From DASXTC01 sp036505635 (lineage in GTDB: Bacteria > Acidobacteriota > Polarisedimenticolia > JACPZX01 > DASXTC01), in NCBI GenBank assembly GCA_036505635.1, contig DASXTC010000028.1, positions 1 to 64,000 on the forward strand: a DNA stretch of 64,000 nt. The letters are read 5' to 3'. Each line of letters begins with the position of its first letter. Position 1 is the first letter of the stretch. The notes beneath the pieces are model-generated. The model did not search any database. It was given only the letters and a program-made list of their open reading frames with translations, and was not told the DNA's origin. Of the stretch, positions 35,314 through 43,762 are shown one piece after another. The translations under genes were made by a program, and so were the position numbers.

Positions 35314-38300
35314 ATGCCCCGATCCCGATTTCTGTGGATTCTCGCCTTTCTAGCCGTGTCGCCCATCTCGCGGCGCGCCGCGGCCGCCGATGGCGCCGCC
35401 GAGGCGGCGGCGGGCCGGATCCGCCGGCTGGAGTACGAGGTCACCTTTCAGCCCAGCTCCGTCATCCCGGGGCACCCGGGCGGGCTGCAGGCCGCCAATC
35501 GCGCCCAGGACCTGCGCGCCTACTTCCTCCCCGAAGGGGTCGACCTGGTGCGACGGACCGAGCGACTCCCCTCCTGGACCCTGCACCTGTCCCTGCGCGA
35601 GGCGGGCGCGGCGGGCCGGACAGAGGCAGCCCGGTGGGCCCCGCCCCAGCACGAGGGCCAGACGGTCACCTACCAGCGCGGCCCCATCCTCGAGAGGTAC
35701 GACAACACGGAGGAGGGGCTCCTCCTCACCCTCGAGCTGCCCGCCCCGGACGGCGGAGCGGCCGGTGAGGCGACGTTCGATCTACGCACCCGACTCGAGA
35801 GGTTCGTCGCGTTCGATGGAACCGAGGTCAGCTTCTACCAGAAGGGGGGCCGGCAGACGAGGATCCGGATCCTCTCGGCCACGGACGACCAGGGACGCGA
35901 CATCCGGGCCCGCCTTGCGGCCCGCTCGCGGCGGCTGACCATTCGCTACGAGCCGGCGGGGGATGTCTCGGGGGTGATCATCAAGCTGGCCCTGACGGGG
36001 CAGGGGGCCGCGCTCACGGGACAGGGGATCTCCACGACACCCGACTGGATTGCCGAGATCAATCAGGCCGGAGCGAGCTTTGGATGGTCCGCCTCCACCG
36101 CGGGGGACGTCAACGGCGACGGATACAGCGACCTGATCATCAGCGCGCGTGACTACGACAACGGCCAGAGCAACGAGGGCATGGCGTTTCTCTATCTCGG
36201 CTCGGCCTCGGGGCTCGCCTCCTCGCCCGCCTGGAGCGCTGAAGGAAACCAGGCGGACGCCTTGTTCGGGTTCTCGGTCTCCACGGCCGGAGACGTCAAC
36301 GCCGACGGGTACGACGACGTCATCGTGGGCGCGCGTGACTACGACAACGGACAAAGCGACGAAGGGCGCGCCTGGCTCTACATGGGTTCGGCCAGCGGTC
36401 TGTCCACCACGCCCGCGTGGTCGGCCGAAAGCGATCAGGCCAACGCCCAGCTCGGCACCTCGGTGGCCACCGCGGGGGACGTCAACGGCGACGGGTACGC
36501 GGACGTCGTCATCGGCGCCCAGCGTTACACGAACACGCAGCTCCAGGAAGGGAGGGCGTGGCTGTGGCTCGGCGGCCCTTCGGGGCTGGCAACCTCGCCG
36601 GTCTGGTTCGGCGAGAACCACCAGCGCGACTCCGAGTTCGGGCAGTCGGTTTCCACCGCGGGGGACGTGAACGGCGACGGCTACAGCGACCTGCTGATCG
36701 GCTCGCTGCAGTATGACAACGGGCAGACCAACGAGGGGCGCGTCTACGTCTACGCGGGATCCCCCTCGGGTCCTTCGCTCAACCCTGTCTGGACCTTCGA
36801 GAGCAACCAGACGATCGCCTATCTGGGCTTTTCGCTGGGGGCCGCGGGGGACGTCAACGGCGACGGCTACAGCGACATCATCGTGGGGTCGGACCTGTAC
36901 GACAACGGTCAGAGTGATGAGGGAAGGGCGTACGCCTTCTACGGGTCCGCGGGGGGCCTCTCCACGACGCCCAACTGGACCGTGGAGAGCGATCAGAACA
37001 GCGCGGGGATGGGCAAGCAGGTCTTCACGGCAGGAGACGTCAACGGCGACGGGTTCAGCGACGTGATCGTCGGCGCCCGCGCCTACACCAACGGCCAGTC
37101 GCAGGAGGGCCGGGCCCACCTCTATCTGGGCTCCCCGCTGGGGCTGTCGACCACTCCCGTCTGGGTCACCGAGTCGGACCAGGCCTCCGCGAGGTACGCG
37201 GGCTCGGCGGCGACGGCGGGGGACGTCAATGGAGACGGATACAGTGACGTGATCGTGACCGCGAGCCTTTACGACAACGGTCAGACCGACGAAGGGCGCG
37301 CGTACCTGTTCCTCGGCTCGGCGACGGGGCTCGTTAACGCTCCCGCCTTCTCGCGGGAGTCCGATCAGGATGGGGCGGGGCTCGGTGTGGCGGCGGCACC
37401 TGCCGGCGACGTGAACGGCGACGGGTTCAGCGACCTCATCGTCGGGGCCGATCGGTACGACAACGGCGAGACCGATGAGGGGGCCGCCTTCCTCTTCCTC
37501 GGCTCGGCGTCGGGGCCGGCCACCTCCCCTTCATGGAGCGCTGAAGGGAACCAGGCGGGAGCATCCTTCGGCGCCTCGGTCGCGGCAGCGGGGGATGTGA
37601 ACGGCGACGGCTACGGCGACGTCGCGGTGGGAGCGCCCGGGTTCTCCAACGCCCTCGCGGGGGAGGGGACCGTATACGTGTATCACGGCTCGGCGGCGGG
37701 CCTCGCGCTCTCGCCGGCGTGGTCGGCCGAAGGAGGTCAGGAGGGAGCGGAGCTGGGGATCTCGGTTGCCGCCGCCGGTGACGTGAACCGCGACGGGTTC
37801 GGCGATCTGGTGGTTGGAGCGCCCGGATTCGACAATGGGCAGTTCGACGAGGGACGGGCGATCGTGCACCTCGGTTCGGCATCCGGGCTCTCGGAAGGCA
37901 TCGCGTGGCAGGCGGAGGGGGACCAGGACGGGGCGCGCCTCGGGCAATCCGTGGCGGAGGCCGGGGACGTCGACCGGGACGGCTTCAGCGACATCCTCAT
38001 CGGCGCGCCGGAGTACGACAACGGGGAGGAGGACGAGGGGCTCGTGGCCCTCTATCCGGGCTCCCCCTTCGGCCCGGCCCTGTCCGCCTCGTGGGTGGCC
38101 GAGGGCAATCAGGCGGGGGCGCGGTTCGGGGCTTCCCTCGCCACGGCCGGCGATGTCAACGGCGATGGCTACAGCGATCTGGTCGTGGGCGCGCCCTTCT
38201 TCGACAACGGCGAGAACGATGAAGGAGGGGCCTTCCTGTATCAGGGCGGACCGGCGGGACCAGATGCGGGCCCCTCGTGGACGACGGAAGGGAACCAGGC

Positions 38301-39756
38301 GAATGCCCGTATGGGCTGGTCCGTGGCTTCGGCGGGAGACCTCAACGGCGACGGTTTCAGCGACATCGCCGTCGGCGCTCCGCTCTTCGATGGCGCGCTC
38401 ACGGACGAGGGGCGGGTCACCGTGTACCACGGATCGGCGGCGGGGCCATCCGCCACCTCCTCCTGGACCGGGCTTGGAGGGCAGGCCGATGGTCGATTCG
38501 GGTCGCAGACCGCCCCGGCCGGGGATGTCAATGGCGATGGCTTCGGCGATCTGCTCATCGGCGCACCGGGATACGACAACGTTCAGGTCGATGAGGGACG
38601 AGCGGTCGTGCACCTTGGCAACGGGCGCGATGGGCTGGAGCGGGCGCCGCGGCAGGAGAGGGCAGCCGATTCGTCCACCATCGCCCTTCTGGGGAGGACC
38701 GACTCGGAGAGCTCCTTCCGCCTGCGCGCGGTCGGACGAAGCCCCCTCGGGCGGGCGAAGGTCCGGCTCGAGTGGGAGGTTCGGCCCCTGGGAACCTCGT
38801 TCAGCGGCACCGATCTGCATCGCGGCACCGTGGACGACACGGGCGCGCCGGGGGGGGCGGGCAGCGCGGTGATTCTCGACGAGGCAGCGGGCGGGCTCCC
38901 CGCCGGAACCAATATCCACTGGCGTCTGCGCGTCCTGACCGATTCGCCCTACTTCCCGAGGCTCCCGTGGGTGTCGCTGCCGGGCAACAGCCTGACGGAG
39001 ACCGATGCGAGGACCGCGGGGTGCTTCGACGCGGATGGTGACGGCTACGGCCTGGTTGGGAATGCGGAGTGCCTCGGAGGTCTCACCACCGACTGCGACG
39101 ATACGAGCATGAGCGTCTACCCCGGAGCGCCGCAGGTGTGCGACGGCGTCAACAACGACTGCTCGGCGCCCGGATGGCCGTCCCTGGCGGGGACCAACGA
39201 GGTGGATGGTGACGGCGATTTACGAACGACCTGCGAGGGGGACTGTGATGATGTGCACGCCTCGGTCTTTCCCGGCGCGGCCCAGGTGTGCGACGGGCTC
39301 AACAACGACTGCTCGGCGCCCGGCTGGCCCTCGCTGGCCGGGACCAACGAGGCCGACGCCGACGCGGACACTTTCTCGGTCTGCGGAGGGGACTGCTCAG
39401 ACAGCGATCCCACGGCCTGGGGCACGCCAGCGGAGGCGGGCGATCTCATCCTGGAACATGACCCCATGACGGCGACGACGATGCTGACCTGGAGCCCCCC
39501 CGGGGCAGCCGGCGGAACCGCCACCTTGTACGACGTGATCCGCTCGTTGGACCCCGCCGGTTTCCTGAACGGTGGCACCTGCTCCGAGTCGGACGATGGG
39601 ACCGACACGCTCTTCCTCGAGACAGCCGAGCCCTCGCCCGGCGCCATCTTCTTCTACCTCGTCCGGGCTCAGAACGCCTGTCCCGGCCCCGCAGGCATTG
39701 GGCCGCTGGGGTTCGACTCGGCGGGGTCACCCATCGCCGGGCGCGCCTGCCCCTGA
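35314..39756 (+). CDS. Giant secreted FG-GAP repeat protein with MopE-like tail
   Basis: 1480 aa. A signal peptide (about 1-24, ending 'RRAAAA') leads to a beta region (about 30-230). Then come 14 FG-GAP repeats of about 62 residues (about 237-1105), each with a Ca2+-binding 'GDVNGDGYSD' type loop and a 'YDNGQSDEG' type turn; these build integrin-alpha-like beta-propellers. A MopE-like Cys/Asp region (about 1237-1367, with 'DCDD' and 'CDGVNNDC' motifs) and an FN3-like end (about 1375-1475) follow. Probably a surface or secreted adhesive or metal-binding protein. It has its own promoter. No sorting signal is evident. Confidence 0.85.
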   Translation: MPRSRFLWILAFLAVSPISRRAAAADGAAEAAAGRIRRLEYEVTFQPSSVIPGHPGGLQAANRAQDLRAYFLPEGVDLVRRTERLPSWTLHLSLREAGAAGRTEAARWAPPQHEGQTVTYQRGPILERYDNTEEGLLLTLELPAPDGGAAGEATFDLRTRLERFVAFDGTEVSFYQKGGRQTRIRILSATDDQGRDIRARLAARSRRLTIRYEPAGDVSGVIIKLALTGQGAALTGQGISTTPDWIAEINQAGASFGWSASTAGDVNGDGYSDLIISARDYDNGQSNEGMAFLYLGSASGLASSPAWSAEGNQADALFGFSVSTAGDVNADGYDDVIVGARDYDNGQSDEGRAWLYMGSASGLSTTPAWSAESDQANAQLGTSVATAGDVNGDGYADVVIGAQRYTNTQLQEGRAWLWLGGPSGLATSPVWFGENHQRDSEFGQSVSTAGDVNGDGYSDLLIGSLQYDNGQTNEGRVYVYAGSPSGPSLNPVWTFESNQTIAYLGFSLGAAGDVNGDGYSDIIVGSDLYDNGQSDEGRAYAFYGSAGGLSTTPNWTVESDQNSAGMGKQVFTAGDVNGDGFSDVIVGARAYTNGQSQEGRAHLYLGSPLGLSTTPVWVTESDQASARYAGSAATAGDVNGDGYSDVIVTASLYDNGQTDEGRAYLFLGSATGLVNAPAFSRESDQDGAGLGVAAAPAGDVNGDGFSDLIVGADRYDNGETDEGAAFLFLGSASGPATSPSWSAEGNQAGASFGASVAAAGDVNGDGYGDVAVGAPGFSNALAGEGTVYVYHGSAAGLALSPAWSAEGGQEGAELGISVAAAGDVNRDGFGDLVVGAPGFDNGQFDEGRAIVHLGSASGLSEGIAWQAEGDQDGARLGQSVAEAGDVDRDGFSDILIGAPEYDNGEEDEGLVALYPGSPFGPALSASWVAEGNQAGARFGASLATAGDVNGDGYSDLVVGAPFFDNGENDEGGAFLYQGGPAGPDAGPSWTTEGNQANARMGWSVASAGDLNGDGFSDIAVGAPLFDGALTDEGRVTVYHGSAAGPSATSSWTGLGGQADGRFGSQTAPAGDVNGDGFGDLLIGAPGYDNVQVDEGRAVVHLGNGRDGLERAPRQERAADSSTIALLGRTDSESSFRLRAVGRSPLGRAKVRLEWEVRPLGTSFSGTDLHRGTVDDTGAPGGAGSAVILDEAAGGLPAGTNIHWRLRVLTDSPYFPRLPWVSLPGNSLTETDARTAGCFDADGDGYGLVGNAECLGGLTTDCDDTSMSVYPGAPQVCDGVNNDCSAPGWPSLAGTNEVDGDGDLRTTCEGDCDDVHASVFPGAAQVCDGLNNDCSAPGWPSLAGTNEADADADTFSVCGGDCSDSDPTAWGTPAEAGDLILEHDPMTATTMLTWSPPGAAGGTATLYDVIRSLDPAGFLNGGTCSESDDGTDTLFLETAEPSPGAIFFYLVRAQNACPGPAGIGPLGFDSAGSPIAGRACP
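36025..38628 (+). repeat. Fourteen tandem FG-GAP coding repeats
   Basis: The DNA encodes 14 diverged copies with a period of about 186-192 bp. They are recognisable by GGGGACGTCAACGGCGACGG-like cores. The first copies are more alike than the last ones, suggesting partial duplication. Confidence 0.85.
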
Positions 39757-39786
39757 TTGCGACCCGGAGCCCGCGGCCGGTATATT
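39757..39786 (+). promoter_or_regulatory. Promoter of the second CarD-like gene
   Basis: TTGCGA (39757-39762), an 18-bp spacer and TATATT (39781-39786), beginning right after the stop of the FG-GAP gene. Confidence 0.5.
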
Positions 39787-39818
39787 GGAGGCCATCCCAT
39801 CGGATGAGGAGGACTCCA

Positions 39819-40412
39819 GTGCAACCACGCTTTGGTGTCGGCTCGAAGGTCTATTCGTCGCAGTACGGCGCGGGGGAAGTGATCACTTCCGAGGGGGTCG
39901 GCGACGCGGAGAAGGTGACGGTCCGGTTCGACAGGGCAGGGGAGCGGCAGATCCTCACCGCCTTCTCCGTGCTCGAGCCGCTGGTCAACCAGCAGATCCC
40001 GGAGTCGCACGGCCCGTCCACCGGCGAGACCGTGGGGCGCGCCGTCCCCCTCGCCCCGCCCGTCTCGATCGACGCGATCAAGGAGGCCGTCAAAGAAGCC
40101 CTTCGCGAGGGATCCGTCATCGGCGAGGTGAAGCTGCTCGACCGGTGGAGAGGCGGCAGGCTCATCCTCAAGCCCGGGCGCGAGGGGCAGAAGGAAAAGG
40201 AGATCCCGCTCGACGATTTCTTCCACAAGATCGTCATGCTGCGCGACCGCCTGCGCGTGCTCGAGCAGAAGCTCAACAGCCACAGTGGGCTTTCGGACGC
40301 CGATAAGGTCGAGCTGCAGCAGTACGTCACCCGGATCTACGGGACCCTGACGACCTTCAATGTCCTGTTCGCGGATCGGGACGACTGGTTCGTAGGACAG
40401 AAAGGGGAATGA
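39819..40412 (+). CDS. CarD/CdnL RID-domain protein of unknown function
   Basis: 197 aa from GTG 39819, supported by GAGGAGGA at 39806-39813; ATG 39804 is upstream but would place that site inside the gene. The first 60 residues ('FGVGSKVYSSQYGAGEVITS') resemble the Tudor-like RID of CarD. The rest is different: a short linker, a strand-rich part ('LDRWRGGRLILKPGREGQ') and a helical C-terminus ('FFHKIVMLRDRLRVLEQKLN'). It may bind RNA polymerase or be a diverged CarD paralogue. Its stop is one base from the stop of the convergent NHL gene. Confidence 0.65.
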   Translation: MQPRFGVGSKVYSSQYGAGEVITSEGVGDAEKVTVRFDRAGERQILTAFSVLEPLVNQQIPESHGPSTGETVGRAVPLAPPVSIDAIKEAVKEALREGSVIGEVKLLDRWRGGRLILKPGREGQKEKEIPLDDFFHKIVMLRDRLRVLEQKLNSHSGLSDADKVELQQYVTRIYGTLTTFNVLFADRDDWFVGQKGE

Positions 40413-40413
40413 G

Positions 40414-43400
40414 TCAGGGTCGTGGCAGGCCCTTCCGGGATGGAGACGCGGTGACGTACGGAGCCCGGCGGGGCGGCCTCGGCGCGGAAACCGCGCTCGC
40501 CAGCGGGACGCTCACGTGAACGGTGGCGGTCGTGGTATTGCCCGAAGGGTCGGTCGCGCTGTAGGTGATCGCGTAGACCCGTCCCGTCCCCGACGACGAA
40601 CGCTCCGCGCGAAGGGAGAACTGGGAGTCGGCGGTCCCGGGCACCACCCCCTGGATGTCGTTGGTGGTATCGCCGTCCGCGCTGCCCGGCGTGTCATCCG
40701 CCTCGTTGCTGGTCACCGAGACGAGCGACCATGACGCGCCACCGCACACGTCGGAAGCCGTAACGGCGACCGTTGTCGGGATCATCCGGTGGGAAGGAGG
40801 CCACAGGATGGTCCGGCCGGGATCGAGCGAGAGCGCCGGCGCCGTCGTGTCGTTCACGTCGACGTTGATCTGATCGGCTCGCCTTTCGCCGCGGCTGTCG
40901 GTCACGATGAGAGTGACCGAGTGCCTGCCGGGCGGCAACGTCACGCCGAGCGTCTCGCCCGACCCGAGCGCGACCTCGGCGGGGGTGCCCATGCCATCGA
41001 ACCACTCGAACGACACGATGTCGTCGCTGGTGCCGGGCGTGGAGTCCGGGTCCGATGAAGCCGACCCGTCGAGGAAGACCGCCCCGCCGCACTCAGCGGT
41101 GATATCGTCCCCCGCGACGGCCGCGGGAGGTCGGCTCACGAGGCTCGCCCGGCGTATCCGGTTGTTGTCCACGTCGGCAAAGAAGAGGTTCCCGCGGGAG
41201 TCGAGGGCCACCCCCGCCACGAACCCGAGCGTCGTGGCCACGGTGTCGATGATGCCGGTGGCCGCGTCCACCTTCCGCGCGCGACCGAGAAACTGGTAGT
41301 CGGTCGTGAAGCGTCCCGTCGCGATATAGAGATCGCCGCCGGGAGCGACGGAGACACCGGCGGGCTCGAAAATGCCGGACTGCGTCGCGGGGCCGCCGTC
41401 CCCCGCGTTGCCATCCACGTTGTTGATGCCGCCTGCCACGGTCCGGATCTCTCCGGTCACCGCATCGACCTTCCGCACGCGCCCCCAGCGCTCGGTGATG
41501 TAAAGGCCCCCCGCTCCATCCAGGTCGATGCCGCTCGGATCGAGCAGGCGCGCCGTCGTGGCGGGAATCCCCTCGCCGATGTGATCCGACCCGCCCCCCG
41601 CCACCGTCGTGACGGCGCCGGTCGCAGTGTCGATCCTGACGACCAGGCCGGACTCCGGCGAGACGTGCGCATCCGTGACATAGAGGTCCCCCGCGGCGTC
41701 GAGCGCCACGTCGGTGGGATGCACGAGGCCGGCATCGACCAGGGTCGTGATGAGCCCGGTGGCGGCCTCCACTCTCCGCACGCGCCCACCGGCCTCCGAA
41801 ATGTAGAGATCTCCTCCCGGGGCGGCCGTGACCCCCGTGGGCGCGTCCAGGCGCGCCTGCGTGGCAGGCGCTCCGTCTCCGCCGGTGCCCCCCCCCGCCA
41901 CCGTGCTGATGATTCCCGTCAGCCCATCCAGGCGGCGAACGCGGCTCTGACCCGAATCGAGGATCAGAAGGTCCCCTCCCGGCAGCGCCTCGACACGCGT
42001 CGGACCAGCCAGGATCGCGTCGGTCGCGGGCCGTCCGTCGCCCGGATCGGACGCCCCGCCTCCGGCCACCGTGGTGATGATCCCCGTGGCGGCGTCGATC
42101 CTCCGGACCCGGTGATTGCCCACGTCGGAGAGCAACACGTCGCCCGCTCCATCCAGGATGATCGCGCCGGGAAAGGCGAGCGTGGCCGCGGAAGCGGGCC
42201 CGCCGTCTCCGCCGAAGCCATACTCGCCCGTGCCGGCGATGTTGGAGATGATCCCCGTGGCGGCGTTCACGCGGCGGATCCGGTTACCGGCTTCATCGGC
42301 GATGAAAATGTTCCCGCCGCCATCCACGGCGAAGCCCCGCGGCGAGATGGAGGCGCTGGTCGCCGGACCGCCATCTCCGCCCGATCCGTAGGTGCCGTCC
42401 CCGGCGACCGTGGCGATGAGCCCCGTGGCCGCCTCCACCCGCCTAATGCGGAAGTTCCCGCGGTCGAGGATGTACAGGTTCCCCGCGGCGTCGACCGAAA
42501 GAGCGCCCGGGTAGAGGAGCCTGGCCTCCGTGGCCGGCCCACCGTCTCCTTCGAATCCCTCCAGGCCATTTCCAGCGATGACCTCACTTTGTCCGGTGAT
42601 CGGGTCGAACCGCCGGACCGCCTCGCAGGCTTCGTCTGAGACGTAGACCCGCCCCGCGCCGTCCCACGCCAGCCCCCCCAGGTAGGGCCCGAACGAGGGA
42701 CAGGCGTCCGGATAGCCGTATGCGAGGAGATTGGCCAGCAGCGTTGTCGGATCGATCCTCCGGAGGCTGCTCAAGACCTCGTCGGGGCCGAACTGATAAC
42801 CACGGTCGAGCGTGAGAAGGGCTCCCGAGGGGGTCGCGATCATGGCCGCGAAGGTGCCGAAGAGGGCATCGAGGGCCGGCCCATCGCTCGTGCCGCCGTC
42901 GAGCACGTAGAAGTCGGCCCCCGAACCGGCCAAGACGGTGAGCTGGCCCGTAGGGTCGATTCTGAAGATCCGCTTCGCCAGGTCGTCGGTGAAGTAGAGG
43001 TTGCCGGAGGCATCGACGGCGAGCGGGCCGGGCCACCCCAGAGCCACCGACGTCGCGGGCCGGTGTGATGGGCCGCCGCCCGCGACGGTGCTCAACGGCG
43101 CGGCGGATGCCCCAAGGGCCGGGGTCGCGGCGGGACGCGCCGCCGCTGCCGGCGCGTGGGCACCGGCGCGAGCTCTCCGTCCGCCGGCATGCACCATCGG
43201 GAGCAGCTCGACGCTCCGGAGCGCCCGCGGGCGGGCGGCGTCGCCGTCGTCCTGGATGGTCACCCGGGGCGGGGCGCCTCGCAGCCACGACTCGACCTCG
43301 TCGCGTGACGCCTGCGCTCGCACGCTGAGCCGGACGCTCTGGCGGCGCGGGATGGATACCGGCGTGGAAGCGCCCGCGACCTCGATCGTGGCCCGTTCCA

Positions 43401-43602
43401 GATCGGACCGGCCGAAGTTGAAGATGCGAAGGTGAAGCGTGACCTGGACCGCGCCGCCATCGGCGGCCGTCGCGGCGACCTCATAGAAGCCGGCGAAGTC
43501 TCTCCGCTCAGTGGCCGCGCCGCCGGCGTACGCCACGGCGGCCACGGGCAGCGTGAGCGCAGCGCAGATGACGGCGACCTCGAGATGAGGGCTCAATCGC
43601 AT
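40414..43602 (-). CDS. Secreted NHL-repeat protein with PKD/HYR-like C-terminus
   Basis: 1062 aa from ATG 43602, with GAGGTG 6 nt upstream; a longer frame to 43809 would run into the divergent promoter. Order: signal peptide (about 1-25), a beta domain (about 30-115), an Ala-rich linker, 12 NHL-type blades (about 160-825; for example 'GNLYILDRGNFRIRRVEAAT'), a PKD-like domain (about 830-915, 'ECGGAVFLDGSASSDPDS') and a HYR-like domain (about 915-1040). Twelve blades suggest two six-bladed propellers. Probably an exported carbohydrate- or protein-binding scaffold. Confidence 0.83.
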   Translation of the reverse strand: MRLSPHLEVAVICAALTLPVAAVAYAGGAATERRDFAGFYEVAATAADGGAVQVTLHLRIFNFGRSDLERATIEVAGASTPVSIPRRQSVRLSVRAQASRDEVESWLRGAPPRVTIQDDGDAARPRALRSVELLPMVHAGGRRARAGAHAPAAAARPAATPALGASAAPLSTVAGGGPSHRPATSVALGWPGPLAVDASGNLYFTDDLAKRIFRIDPTGQLTVLAGSGADFYVLDGGTSDGPALDALFGTFAAMIATPSGALLTLDRGYQFGPDEVLSSLRRIDPTTLLANLLAYGYPDACPSFGPYLGGLAWDGAGRVYVSDEACEAVRRFDPITGQSEVIAGNGLEGFEGDGGPATEARLLYPGALSVDAAGNLYILDRGNFRIRRVEAATGLIATVAGDGTYGSGGDGGPATSASISPRGFAVDGGGNIFIADEAGNRIRRVNAATGIISNIAGTGEYGFGGDGGPASAATLAFPGAIILDGAGDVLLSDVGNHRVRRIDAATGIITTVAGGGASDPGDGRPATDAILAGPTRVEALPGGDLLILDSGQSRVRRLDGLTGIISTVAGGGTGGDGAPATQARLDAPTGVTAAPGGDLYISEAGGRVRRVEAATGLITTLVDAGLVHPTDVALDAAGDLYVTDAHVSPESGLVVRIDTATGAVTTVAGGGSDHIGEGIPATTARLLDPSGIDLDGAGGLYITERWGRVRKVDAVTGEIRTVAGGINNVDGNAGDGGPATQSGIFEPAGVSVAPGGDLYIATGRFTTDYQFLGRARKVDAATGIIDTVATTLGFVAGVALDSRGNLFFADVDNNRIRRASLVSRPPAAVAGDDITAECGGAVFLDGSASSDPDSTPGTSDDIVSFEWFDGMGTPAEVALGSGETLGVTLPPGRHSVTLIVTDSRGERRADQINVDVNDTTAPALSLDPGRTILWPPSHRMIPTTVAVTASDVCGGASWSLVSVTSNEADDTPGSADGDTTNDIQGVVPGTADSQFSLRAERSSSGTGRVYAITYSATDPSGNTTTATVHVSVPLASAVSAPRPPRRAPYVTASPSRKGLPRP

Positions 43603-43684
43603 CGGGCACACCTCAAATGTCGGAGGCAGGAAGGTGAAGCCGTCCGAGGAGCCCGCAGTGACAACCTCGGCCGGTGGCCCCTCA

Positions 43685-43713
43685 TTTGTACCTCGAACCA
43701 CCTTCCCTGTCAA
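43685..43713 (-). promoter_or_regulatory. Promoter of the NHL-repeat gene
   Basis: On the - strand, TTGACA (complement of 43708-43713), a 17-bp spacer and TACAAA (complement of 43685-43690), with a leader of about 75 nt. It is back to back with the promoter of the transporter gene. Confidence 0.6.
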
Positions 43714-43724
43714 TCGGATCACGG

Positions 43725-43753
43725 TTGCCGGCCCAACTGAACCGCTGTAGACT
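43725..43753 (+). promoter_or_regulatory. Promoter of the APC transporter gene
   Basis: TTGCCG (43725-43730), a 17-bp spacer and TAGACT (43748-43753). Only 9 nt separate the -10 from the ATG and there is no Shine-Dalgarno, so the transcript may be leaderless. Confidence 0.55.
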
Positions 43754-43762
43754 CGCGCGCCG

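Noticed and set aside
36025..38628. Regular repeats that could suggest a CRISPR or satellite array
   Set aside because: All are in frame, diverged and encode FG-GAP loops; no short identical repeat/spacer structure.
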